DNA of 6,968 bases from Candidatus Anoxychlamydiales bacterium. Its GTDB lineage: Bacteria; Chlamydiota; Chlamydiia; Chlamydiales; SM23-39. The stretch spans positions 1 to 6,968 of the forward strand of contig JAAKFX010000086.1 of NCBI GenBank assembly GCA_011064865.1. The letters run 5' to 3'. Position 1 is the first letter of the stretch, and each line of letters opens with the position of its first letter. The position numbers and the translations under genes were made by a program. Under the pieces are notes generated by a model. That model worked only from the letters and a program-made list of their open reading frames with translations. It was not told the DNA's origin and searched no databases. Below are positions 1 through 5,983 of the stretch, one piece after another.

Positions 1-17
1 ATTGATGACAAACCCAT
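1..17 (-). CDS. 5' end of an unidentified leftward gene (partial)
   Basis: Only the start of this gene is inside the window. Read on the minus strand, an ATG at 17-15 is followed by the codons for MGLSS and then the window edge. The start is supported by a strong Shine-Dalgarno sequence GGAGG at 29-25 with a 7-nt spacer, and by a good promoter further upstream (TTTACA at 87-82, TATAAT at 65-60). The gene is divergent from prfB. Five residues are too few to name a product. In Chlamydia the gene next to prfB encodes a SWIB-domain protein, but the visible residues do not let me claim that. Confidence 0.5.
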
Positions 18-59
18 TTAAATACCTCCAGTAAAGTTTCTTTTATAAAAATAGCAGAT

Positions 60-87
60 ATTATAGCTCGCTACAAATTATTGTAAA
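60..87 (-). promoter_or_regulatory. Promoter of the divergent leftward gene
   Basis: On the minus strand there is TTTACA (87-82), a 16-nt spacer, and a perfect TATAAT (65-60). This matches a sigma-70 type promoter with one mismatch in the -35 box. Transcription would start near 53, leaving a leader of about 36 nt before the ATG at 17, with GGAGG properly placed in it. The call rests on consensus matching only. Confidence 0.55.
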
Positions 88-139
88 GAAAAGATCTAGT
101 TTTTATAGTTTTTTTTTGATTTCAACAGATTTTATTTTT

Positions 140-167
140 TTGCTTTTATTGTTTTCTATGGTATTAT
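140..167 (+). promoter_or_regulatory. Candidate prfB promoter
   Basis: TTGCTT (140-145), a 16-nt spacer and TATTAT (162-167) lie about 35 bp upstream of the prfB start and face it. The region is T-rich, so matches arise easily by chance. The -35 box matches at four of six positions. The transcript would begin near 174 and have a short leader containing AGGAGAG (189-195). Confidence 0.35.
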
Positions 168-200
168 TATTTTGACTGTCAACGATCTAGGAGAGAGCAA

Positions 201-1296
201 ATGATTTATAATATTGATGAAAAAATTCAAGATATCGAAACTAGAATTTCTCAAATGCGGAGGTATCTTTGACTTAGCTTCAAAAGAAAAAGAAATTATA
301 TCTTTAGAAACTGAAGCTGCTCAAAACTCTTTTTGGGATGATCCCAAAAAAGCTCATCAAACTTTAAAAAAGTTAAATTCTTTAAAAGATTGGACAAATC
401 CATTTAATGAGATTTTTAATAGTTTTAAAGATTTAAAAGAGTTTTTCAAAGAAGCTCAAAAAACGAAAGATGAAAGCTTGATAAATGATCTTGCAATCGA
501 GCTAGATAATCTAGAGAAAAAGTTGCTGCAATTAGAAGTAAAAAAAATGCTCTCGCATGAGCTTGATTCCAGCAGCTGTTTTTTGTCTATAAATGCAGGC
601 GCTGGAGGTACAGAGTCTTGTGATTGGGCTGATATTTTATCTAGAATGTATGAAAGATATGCTACAAAAAAAGGTTGGAAAATATCCATTATCGATAAGG
701 TAGATGGAGACGTTGCCGGTATCAAAAGTATTACATTTAAATTTGAGGGCTCATTTTCATATGGATATTGCAAATCTGAAAAAGGAGTCCATAGACTTAT
801 TAGAATATCACCTTTTGATGCTAGCAAAAGAAGACATACTAGTTTTGCCTCTGTTGATGTATCTCCAATCATTGATGAAGATATTGAAATCGAGATAAAC
901 CCCTCCGATATTAGAATAGATACACTTAGAGCATCAGGAGCCGGAGGGCAACATGTCAATGTGACAGATTAAGCTGTAAGACTAACCCATCTTCCAACAA
1001 AAATAACTGTTAGCTGTCAAAGTGAGAGAAGTCAAACTCAAAATAAACAAACCTGTTTAGAGATGTTAAAATCTAAACTCTATGAAAAAGAGATTTTTGA
1101 AAGAGAAGAAAAAATAAGTAAGATAGGTGGAGAGAAAAAGAAAATAGAGTGGGGCTCTCAAATTAGAAGCTACATTTTTCAACCCTATACCTTAGTAAAA
1201 GATGCTAGAACGAAATATGAAACCTCAAATGTTTCAGCTGTTTTAGATGGAGAAATTGATGGATTTGTAAAAGCATATTTAAAGGAATTTTCATGA
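201..1296 (+). CDS. prfB: Peptide chain release factor 2, frameshift-controlled, with an in-frame TAA
   Basis: RF2 reads UAA and UGA in the ribosomal A site and triggers hydrolysis of peptidyl-tRNA. Translation starts at ATG 201, placed by AGGAGAG at 189-195. It runs 23 codons to a UGA at 270-272 and continues in the +1 frame from GAC 271 to TGA 1294-1296, about 364 residues in total, the normal family length. The RF2-specific codon-reading tripeptide SPF is at residues 203-205 and the catalytic GGQ at 248-250, followed by HVNVTD. The next codon, expected to be serine (family pattern: T-D/E-S-A-V-R), is TAA at 970-972. The downstream frame is intact and RF2-like (AVRLTHLPTKI, CQSERSQ). If the TAA is real and is read as a stop, the product is 256 residues and lacks about 107 C-terminal residues, so it is unlikely to work. 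A single C-to-A change or a sequencing error would explain it. The stop overlaps the next gene's start (ATGA), which suggests coupled translation. Confidence 0.95.
258..273 (+). promoter_or_regulatory. Programmed +1 frameshift site of prfB
   Basis: The sequence CGGAGGTATCTTTGAC contains all parts of the known RF2 recoding site. There is an internal Shine-Dalgarno-like GGAGG (259-263), then TAT, the slippery CTT (267-269), the UGA stop (270-272) and a following C. Scarce RF2 lets the ribosome pause at UGA and slip from CUU to UUU, so RF2 regulates its own level. The frame before the site (MIYNIDEKIQ...) and the frame after it (DLASKEKEI...) together give a normal RF2 N-terminus. Confidence 0.93.
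970..972 (+). other. In-frame TAA inside prfB, seven residues after GGQ
   Basis: This is the codon for residue 257 of RF2. It follows HVNVTD and precedes AVRLTHLP, where family members carry serine. TCA to TAA needs one substitution at 971. The frame is conserved on both sides, so this is a point nonsense change and not a frameshift. UAA is read by both RF1 and RF2, so RF1 could terminate here even without RF2. Confidence 0.85.
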
Positions 1297-1784
1297 AAGA
1301 GTTAGATATTAGATATTCAAAAATATCAGATGAGAAGCTCTTATTAAAGTGGATGTTGGATGAAGAAAACTCTAAATGGTTTACATTTTCAACTAAAAAA
1401 GAGATAGAAGGCAGCGTTAGAAACTGGATTGGATTTTCTAAATTTAAAGCATCCCTTACAGGCGTCTTAAATAATGAAATAGTATCCATAGCAACTCTTT
1501 TTTTAATGCCCTATAGAAAATTAGCCCACGAAGCTATGATCTATCTAATTGTTGATAAAAATCACAGAAAAAAAGGTATTGGCTCTGATATGTTAAAAAA
1601 CTTAATTCATCTAGCTAAAAACTCTTTCAAGTTAGAATCTTTATTTATTGAAGTTTTTGATGGATCTGAAATGATACCTCTTTTAAAAAAATATAAATTT
1701 GAAGAATTTGCATATCAAGAAAAGTACATAAAAGAAAATAATCATTACAAAGATAGGATTTTATTTGATTTATGGTTGAAATAA
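1293..1784 (+). CDS. GNAT-family N-acetyltransferase, first of two tandem paralogues
   Basis: This 163-residue protein belongs to the Gcn5-related acetyltransferases, which transfer an acetyl group from acetyl-CoA to an amine. The acetyl-CoA pyrophosphate-binding motif A is clear: IVDKNHRKKGIG at about residues 86-97, with R-x-x-G-x-G at 92-97. The C-terminal motif that normally reads Y-x-x-x-G-F is degenerate here (LLKKYKF, 130-136): both the usual catalytic tyrosine and the glycine are replaced. Activity may therefore be altered or lost. The start overlaps the prfB stop as ATGA and has AAAGGA at 1281-1286 with 6-nt spacing. Position next to prfB matches the chlamydial acetyltransferase annotated CT458 in C. 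trachomatis. The substrate is unknown. Identity to the next gene is about 40% by manual alignment. Confidence 0.85.
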   Translation: MKELDIRYSKISDEKLLLKWMLDEENSKWFTFSTKKEIEGSVRNWIGFSKFKASLTGVLNNEIVSIATLFLMPYRKLAHEAMIYLIVDKNHRKKGIGSDMLKNLIHLAKNSFKLESLFIEVFDGSEMIPLLKKYKFEEFAYQEKYIKENNHYKDRILFDLWLK

Positions 1785-2272
1785 ATAAATTAAAAATTAG
1801 ATTTTCTGAAAGTTCAGATGCTAAATATCTAACAAAATGGCTTATCGATAAAGATATTTTACGATGGTTTCCCATGTGTAACAAATTTGAAGTCGATGAT
1901 TCTGTTAGAATTTGGATGAGCTATATCAAGCATAAAGCAGTCTTAACAGCTACTTATGATAATGCTATCTGTGGTAATGCTCTTATCTATTTAAACTCAT
2001 TTAAAAAAATAGCTCATGGAGCTTTATTTGCAATAATTGTAGATCCAAACTATAGAAATAAAGGTATAGGATCAGCTCTTTTAAAAGAGCTTTTTAAACT
2101 AGCCAAAGATAGTCTTAAATTAGAGATGTTATATCTAGAGGTTTATACAGGTAATCCAGCTGTTCACATATATGAAAGGTTAGGTTTTAAAAAATATGGA
2201 GTGCATAAAAAGTTCTTAAAAGATCTCGATGGCAAATACTATGATAAAATATTGATGCAAAAGTTTTTATAG
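1772..2272 (+). CDS. GNAT-family N-acetyltransferase, second paralogue with complete motifs
   Basis: This 166-residue acetyltransferase aligns almost without gaps with the preceding gene, at roughly 64 identical positions in 160 by eye. It keeps motif A (IIVDPNYRNKGIG, R-x-x-G-x-G at 95-100). It also keeps the later features missing from its partner: EVYTGNPA at 123-130 and YERLGF at 134-139, where the tyrosine is the usual general acid. It is the better candidate for the active enzyme and for the true counterpart of the single chlamydial gene. The start overlaps the upstream gene by 13 bp and I see no well-spaced Shine-Dalgarno sequence, so translation probably depends on coupling. The gene ends in TAG 20 bp from the end of the convergent ankyrin gene. 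Substrate unknown. Confidence 0.88.
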   Translation: MVEINKLKIRFSESSDAKYLTKWLIDKDILRWFPMCNKFEVDDSVRIWMSYIKHKAVLTATYDNAICGNALIYLNSFKKIAHGALFAIIVDPNYRNKGIGSALLKELFKLAKDSLKLEMLYLEVYTGNPAVHIYERLGFKKYGVHKKFLKDLDGKYYDKILMQKFL

Positions 2273-2292
2273 CTCTATTTTTCAATCAAATA

Positions 2293-4257
2293 TTAAAACG
2301 TTGTTTTTTCAAAAAACTTAATTTTATATTTTACTGGTAGATCAGGAAATATTTCTTTAATAACTTTGCAAGAAGTATCGAGATCTTTTGCATGATCTAA
2401 AAATAACTTTACGTAATCTATCAGGATTTGTTTTTTCTCTTCTTTTCCATGAAAGTCTAGTCCGTTTTTTAACATTTTTAAAGCTGTTATTCCTTCACTA
2501 TTTTTTATATTTGCATCGGCGCCGTGTTTTAGCAATAATTCACATATTTCTTTATGTTCACGAAGTGTTGCTTCCATTAGAGCTGTAACACCTTCAGGAT
2601 CTTGTATATTTGCATTCGCACCAATTGCTAATAATACTCTACATTCTTCTTCATTCTTATCAAATACTGCTATCATCAGCGCTGTAGATCCATCAAATTG
2701 GCTATTAACTTTAGCTCCATATCTGATTAATAATTCACAGATTCTTTTCTTTTTATTAAAATCGGTATTTAGATTTAGTGTCTTCTCTAATGGGCTGTCT
2801 CTATTCAGATTCCTTTTATTTGGTGAAGCTTTCATGTCTTTTAATAAAAATTCAATAAGATCTACATCTCCCATTTGAATTGCTCTGATTAAAGCGGTTT
2901 CCCCATCTTGTGAATTTATAGCATTAATATCCGCTCCATGATCAACTAGTAATTTGATAAGCCTTTTATTTTTATTTTGTACTGCAAAATCTAATAGATC
3001 TCCTTCATTATTAGCATCAATTGTAGCTCCATTTTCTAATAAAAATTTAGCTATACCATAATTATCAGACTCTACGGCAGTCATTAGAGGTTTTAGATTT
3101 AGTCTATTTGAAGCATTAACATCAATTGTACCTTTAGCTACTAAAGCTTTAGCTAATTCATTATTTTTTAAAGAAATTGCTATTACTAGAGTATTTATAT
3201 TTGGAGCAAATTCATTATAACCTCTTTTTATCAAGTGACCTTCTATTATTTTAACAAACTTTAAATTATTTAATGCTAGAGCATAATCTCTAGCTTCTAA
3301 TATTGAATTTATAGTAGTGATATTTAGAGGAAGAGTCTTAGTTATATTTTGTAGAAGATCTTCTAAGGCTTCTTCTTGTTCGTTAATTACAGAAAATAGT
3401 AAAGTTTGATTTAATGGGAGATTGTTAACTGGTGATGTTTGAGATTGAGCTTCTATATCAGCTCCCTCTTCTAATAAAATATCAATAATATGTTGATAAC
3501 CTAAAATAGATGCTAACATTAAAGGAGATATCTTCAATTCTAATTTAGAATCAATCATTAACTCTTTCAAGGTAGGAAATGAATCTTTGTTTTTTAAAGT
3601 TACATCATCGAAATGCACATGAAATTGGCCATCTACATTTGCTTTTGTATCAAAAGTTAAAGGTGTATTAATATTGAGAAGCTCTTGTACCTTTTCGGTA
3701 TTTTTTAAAAGGATATGAACCATGATTATATCATTATTAGCAACAGCTAAACTTAGAGCTGTTCTACCATTTGCATCAACTACATTAATATCAATTTGAG
3801 TATTATTTAATAAATCTATTACTAATTCATGATTTCCATTTTTTACAGCTTCGAAAAATTGATTTTGTAAGAATTCAATTTTAGAGGTCCTACAAGAACT
3901 TTCTATCTTTAAAATTGCATTGATAAAGTCATATTGAGTATCTGTATAAACTTTTGGATCTTTTGGTTCTCTGTGTAGACGAAATCCTTTTTGTTCTAAA
4001 AAATTGATAAAAGCATGTTGAGCAGCTGTATAATTTTTTCCAATAGTATGAAATAATCTTTCATCTACAGAAATTTGTCTATTTTCAAGTACACTAAATT
4101 GATCTGAAAAACTCTTGAGATATTTTAAAACATCTACAGGAATATTAGATTTATCTTTTGGTAATGTATTATTTGCTGCAAAGCAAGTAGCTGCTTGAGC
4201 TTTTAATGATGGAACAATGCCATCGATTATTTTAGAGGCTGTTAATGGAAAAGTCAT
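2293..4257 (-). CDS. Ankyrin-repeat protein, possible host-directed effector
   Basis: This 654-residue protein has about twelve ankyrin repeats. Residues 1-125 form a non-repeat N-terminal region with no clear signal peptide or membrane segment. Repeats run from about 130 to 195, are interrupted by a segment around 196-240, and continue from about 242 to 625. The clearest repeats are near 387-417, 419-449, 452-483, 521-553 and 555-586, each with the T/P-L-x-x-A core and a G-A-D/N-x-N turn (for example LLLKHGADANIKN at 574-586). The C-terminal 30 residues are basic and non-repeat. Ankyrin repeats bind proteins. In intracellular bacteria such proteins are often secreted into the host, but no secretion signal can be read here. 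The start ATG at 4257-4255 has AAGGTG at 4269-4264 with a 6-nt spacer. The gene is reversed within a block that is otherwise all plus strand, which suggests a later insertion. Confidence 0.92.
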   Translation of the reverse strand: MTFPLTASKIIDGIVPSLKAQAATCFAANNTLPKDKSNIPVDVLKYLKSFSDQFSVLENRQISVDERLFHTIGKNYTAAQHAFINFLEQKGFRLHREPKDPKVYTDTQYDFINAILKIESSCRTSKIEFLQNQFFEAVKNGNHELVIDLLNNTQIDINVVDANGRTALSLAVANNDIIMVHILLKNTEKVQELLNINTPLTFDTKANVDGQFHVHFDDVTLKNKDSFPTLKELMIDSKLELKISPLMLASILGYQHIIDILLEEGADIEAQSQTSPVNNLPLNQTLLFSVINEQEEALEDLLQNITKTLPLNITTINSILEARDYALALNNLKFVKIIEGHLIKRGYNEFAPNINTLVIAISLKNNELAKALVAKGTIDVNASNRLNLKPLMTAVESDNYGIAKFLLENGATIDANNEGDLLDFAVQNKNKRLIKLLVDHGADINAINSQDGETALIRAIQMGDVDLIEFLLKDMKASPNKRNLNRDSPLEKTLNLNTDFNKKKRICELLIRYGAKVNSQFDGSTALMIAVFDKNEEECRVLLAIGANANIQDPEGVTALMEATLREHKEICELLLKHGADANIKNSEGITALKMLKNGLDFHGKEEKKQILIDYVKLFLDHAKDLDTSCKVIKEIFPDLPVKYKIKFFEKTTF

Positions 4258-4310
4258 TATTTACACCTTGTTTATATTAATTGTTATTAGTTTTTAATAA
4301 ATTAATAGTA

Positions 4311-4339
4311 ATTATATCATTAATTGATATTATTTTAAA
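4311..4339 (-). promoter_or_regulatory. Candidate promoter of the ankyrin gene
   Basis: On the minus strand, TTTAAA (4339-4334), a 17-nt spacer and TATAAT (4316-4311) stand about 54 bp upstream of the ankyrin start. The -10 box is perfect but the -35 box matches only four of six positions. The surrounding DNA is extremely A+T rich, so this is a weak call. Confidence 0.3.
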
Positions 4340-4411
4340 TAAGTTTTGGTCTAATTAGAGGTTTTTATTTTTTGTTTATATTATTATCTTATAATAAGCT
4401 GTTTATGAAGA

Positions 4412-4432
4412 AATGTTGTTCATAGCAACATT
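4412..4432. repeat. Inverted repeat with 7-bp arms
   Basis: AATGTTG (4412-4418) and CAACATT (4426-4432) are perfect inverted arms around TTCATAG. The dyad lies 16 bp downstream of a TATAAT at 4390-4395, so it would fall at the start of a rightward transcript, as an operator or leader hairpin. There is no T-run after it, so it does not look like a terminator. Its function is unknown. Confidence 0.4.
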
Positions 4433-4449
4433 AATGAATACAGCCAAGA

Positions 4450-4590
4450 TTGAGGAGAGAAAAATTCAAAAAAAGATTTGATAGAAATTCAAATTATTTC
4501 TTTACAGAAGAGGTATTAAAATGGTTTTCTTTGATCTTTTTTTTTGAAGTAGGTATTTTTGTATATCTATGGATATTAAAAGTGAATTAG
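4450..4590 (+). CDS. Possible small membrane protein (about 46 residues), possibly decayed
   Basis: An open frame ending at TAG 4588-4590 encodes a strongly basic N-terminus (RREKFKKRFDRNSN), then TEEVLKWF and one hydrophobic segment (SLIFFFEVGIFVYLWIL). This is the layout of a small single-span membrane protein. The only usable start in frame is TTG 4450, which has no Shine-Dalgarno sequence. Yet a strong AGGAGAG lies at 4453-4458, followed at 4464 by ATT in another frame, just before a run of seven A (4468-4474). Removing one A would join that frame to this one. The gene may have lost its start codon and gained one A, may use slippage, or may not be a gene. It overlaps the SprT-like gene by 22 bp. 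I do not recognise a family. Confidence 0.3.
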   Translation: MRREKFKKRFDRNSNYFFTEEVLKWFSLIFFFEVGIFVYLWILKVN

Positions 4591-5240
4591 AGAAAAGATC
4601 TAAGCTACAAGTTAATTTAAAAGTTAAAGATTATAAATCGACTTTTATAAGCGTTTTAAGAACTAGATCGAGCCTGCAAATATCACTTCACAAGCTATTT
4701 GTTGAAGCATCTGATGAGATTCAGGAGGCTGTAATTTCATATTGTTTAAAAAGAGATGAAAATGCACATAAGATGATAAAGATTTATGCGAATAAGTATT
4801 TTGAAAAGGCTGATTACACACATAGATTAGATGTTAAAAAGTTAAAATCAAAAGGGGAGTATTTTGATCTAAAACAGATTTTAGATAATTTAAATCTTAT
4901 TTATTTTAAAGGGGAGTTAAACTTAAATATTACTTGGTTTAAAAAACCGAAATATAAAAAATTTAGACATTTGACATTTGGAAGTTTTGATAAGAATTTA
5001 AATTTAGTAAGAATAAACAATATGTTAGATAACTCAAATATTCCTTTTTATTTTATAAATTTTATAGTTTATCATGAGATGCTACATTATGTGTGTAGAG
5101 AGAGTATAGGGGATGATGGAAGACGAAAAATCCATACAACGAGTTTTAAAAAAAAAGAGAGAGAATTTGCATATTTTAAAGAAGCACAAGAGTTTGAGAA
5201 AATATTTTTAAAAAAGGGAAAAAGATATGGCAGGTCATAG
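4569..5240 (+). CDS. SprT-like zinc metallopeptidase
   Basis: This 223-residue protein carries the zinc-peptidase motif HExxH as YHEMLHYVC, with the two histidines and the glutamate at residues 169-173. A third histidine at 189 (IHTTSFKKKEREF) is at the usual SprT-family distance for the last zinc ligand. The segment before it, LNLIYFKGELNLNITWFKK (107-125), matches the N-terminal part of SprT-like domains. Eukaryotic relatives (Spartan) cut DNA-protein crosslinks. The role of bacterial SprT-like proteins is poorly known, and the substrate here is unknown. The N-terminal 80 residues are charged and helical-looking. The protein is probably cytoplasmic, as no signal peptide is seen. ATG 4569 has no properly spaced Shine-Dalgarno sequence (AGG is 15 nt away), so translation may be coupled to the small upstream frame. 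The 3' end overlaps yebC by 14 bp. Confidence 0.85.
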   Translation: MDIKSELEKRSKLQVNLKVKDYKSTFISVLRTRSSLQISLHKLFVEASDEIQEAVISYCLKRDENAHKMIKIYANKYFEKADYTHRLDVKKLKSKGEYFDLKQILDNLNLIYFKGELNLNITWFKKPKYKKFRHLTFGSFDKNLNLVRINNMLDNSNIPFYFINFIVYHEMLHYVCRESIGDDGRRKIHTTSFKKKEREFAYFKEAQEFEKIFLKKGKRYGRS

Positions 5241-5931
5241 TAAATGGGCGAATATTAAACATAAAAAAGAGAGAGCTGATAAAAAAAAGGGAAAAATATT
5301 TTCTAGAGCTGCAAAAGAGATTATCACAGCGGTAAAAGAGGGAGGGGCTGATCCTAAAACGAATGCTAAGTTGAAATTAGTAATTCAAAAAGCTAAAGAG
5401 GCAAATCTTCCAAATGATGTAATCGATAGAAATATCAAAAAAGCTTCTTCAAAAGATCAAGCGGCATATTTTGAGATGACATATGAGATATATGGGTATG
5501 GAGGTGTTGGTATTATTGTAGATATCATGACAGATAATAAAAATAGAATAGCATCAGAGATAAGAATATCCACTAATAAATGTGGGGGCAATATAGCAAC
5601 TCCTGGAGCAGTGAGCTTTAATTTTCAAAGAAAAGGTATTTTGAAAATTTCAAAAAAATTAGCTAAAGAAGATGAACTTTTCATGAAAGTTACAGATCTA
5701 GGGGCTGAGGATTTTTTAGTAGAAGATGATCTATATACTATTATTTCAAAAGCAGAAGATCTTCATAAGATTCAAAATGCAATAGATGTAAAGTGTGAAT
5801 CTAGCTTAGAGATGATTCCAAATGCTTTAATAGATTGCTCAGATGAAGATATAGATTCTAATATCAAGCTTATTGAATTTTTAGAAAATATAGATGATGT
5901 CGATGCTGTATATCACAATATGAAAATCTGA
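5227..5931 (+). CDS. yebC: YebC/PmpR family protein
   Basis: This 234-residue protein is a full-length member of the YebC family. The family hallmark MAGHSKWANIKHKK is at residues 1-14. The second-domain signature follows as YEIYGYGGVGIIVDIMTDN (86-104) and GGNIATPGAVSF (119-130). Family members were long annotated as transcriptional regulators. Recent work links some to translation, helping ribosomes through proline-rich stretches. I cannot tell from sequence which role applies. The start is fixed by the hallmark and by AAGGGA at 5214-5219 with 7-nt spacing, inside the end of the SprT-like gene, so the two are probably co-translated. C. trachomatis has a yebC gene (CT457) two genes from prfB, which supports the chlamydial assignment. 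The gene ends in TGA, with no nearby second in-frame stop. Confidence 0.96.
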   Translation: MAGHSKWANIKHKKERADKKKGKIFSRAAKEIITAVKEGGADPKTNAKLKLVIQKAKEANLPNDVIDRNIKKASSKDQAAYFEMTYEIYGYGGVGIIVDIMTDNKNRIASEIRISTNKCGGNIATPGAVSFNFQRKGILKISKKLAKEDELFMKVTDLGAEDFLVEDDLYTIISKAEDLHKIQNAIDVKCESSLEMIPNALIDCSDEDIDSNIKLIEFLENIDDVDAVYHNMKI

Positions 5932-5934
5932 TAT

Positions 5935-5963
5935 TTGACAGCTACCACTATTTTTGGTAATAT
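5935..5963 (+). promoter_or_regulatory. Promoter of the winged-helix/nucleotidyltransferase pair
   Basis: A perfect TTGACA (5935-5940), a 17-nt spacer and TAATAT (5958-5963) sit between the yebC stop and the next start. This is the best -35 box in the window. Transcription would begin near 5970, leaving a leader of about 14 nt that contains AAGGTGG (5972-5978). The pair can therefore be transcribed independently of yebC. The -10 box lies inside an inverted repeat. Confidence 0.65.
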
Positions 5964-5980
5964 AACCAAAAAAGGTGGTA
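5943..5980. promoter_or_regulatory. Long inverted repeat, likely operator, over the -10 box and ribosome binding site
   Basis: The left arm 5943-5958 and the right arm 5965-5980 are inverted copies of each other at 14 of 16 positions, around a 6-nt AT-only centre. The core reads ACCAC-TA-TTTTTGGT and ACCAAAAA-AG-GTGGT. The left arm lies in the promoter spacer, the centre covers the -10 box, and the right arm contains the Shine-Dalgarno sequence AAGGTGG. A dimer of the winged-helix protein encoded next could bind here and block its own transcription. In RNA, the right arm alone would be transcribed, so a terminator or attenuator is less likely. Confidence 0.6.
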
Positions 5981-5983
5981 TAG

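Larger units (their letters stand above)
4258..4568. other. 311-bp intergenic region between divergent ankyrin and SprT-like genes
   Basis: This gap separates the leftward ankyrin gene from the rightward SprT-like gene. It holds a candidate promoter for the ankyrin gene (4339-4311) and an isolated TATAAT (4390-4395) facing right without a good -35 box. It also holds two dyads: TTATTAT-CTT-ATAATAA at 4381-4397, and AATGTTG with CAACATT around a 7-nt loop at 4412-4432. A small open frame with the look of a membrane protein starts around 4450 and runs into the SprT-like gene. I see no tRNA or other RNA gene. Confidence 0.6.

Noticed and set aside
5..34. Plus-strand mini-frame at the left edge, considered as the end of an upstream gene
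   Set aside because: It gives about nine residues with no match I know. The minus-strand start with GGAGG and a promoter explains the region better.
456..959. Minus-strand open frame of 167 codons opposite prfB
   Set aside because: It lies entirely antisense to the well-conserved RF2 sequence, its translation is serine/isoleucine-rich with no domain, and it has no convincing ribosome binding site.
970..972. Stop-codon reassignment (UAA sense) to explain the prfB TAA
   Set aside because: Other genes in the window (first GNAT, ankyrin, nucleotidyltransferase) end in TAA at expected family lengths, so general reassignment is not supported.
1205..1489. Minus-strand open frame across the prfB/GNAT junction
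   Set aside because: It is a shadow of two recognised genes, and the translation shows no recognisable motif.
2303..2317. Palindrome GTTTTTT-C-AAAAAAC near the ankyrin stop, considered as a terminator between convergent genes
   Set aside because: It is inside the ankyrin coding sequence, is nearly pure A/T, has almost no loop, and has no G+C-rich stem followed by a T-run.
5943..5980. Inverted repeat considered as the yebC transcription terminator
   Set aside because: No T-run follows the second arm, and the repeat covers a strong promoter and the next gene's ribosome binding site, which fits an operator better.
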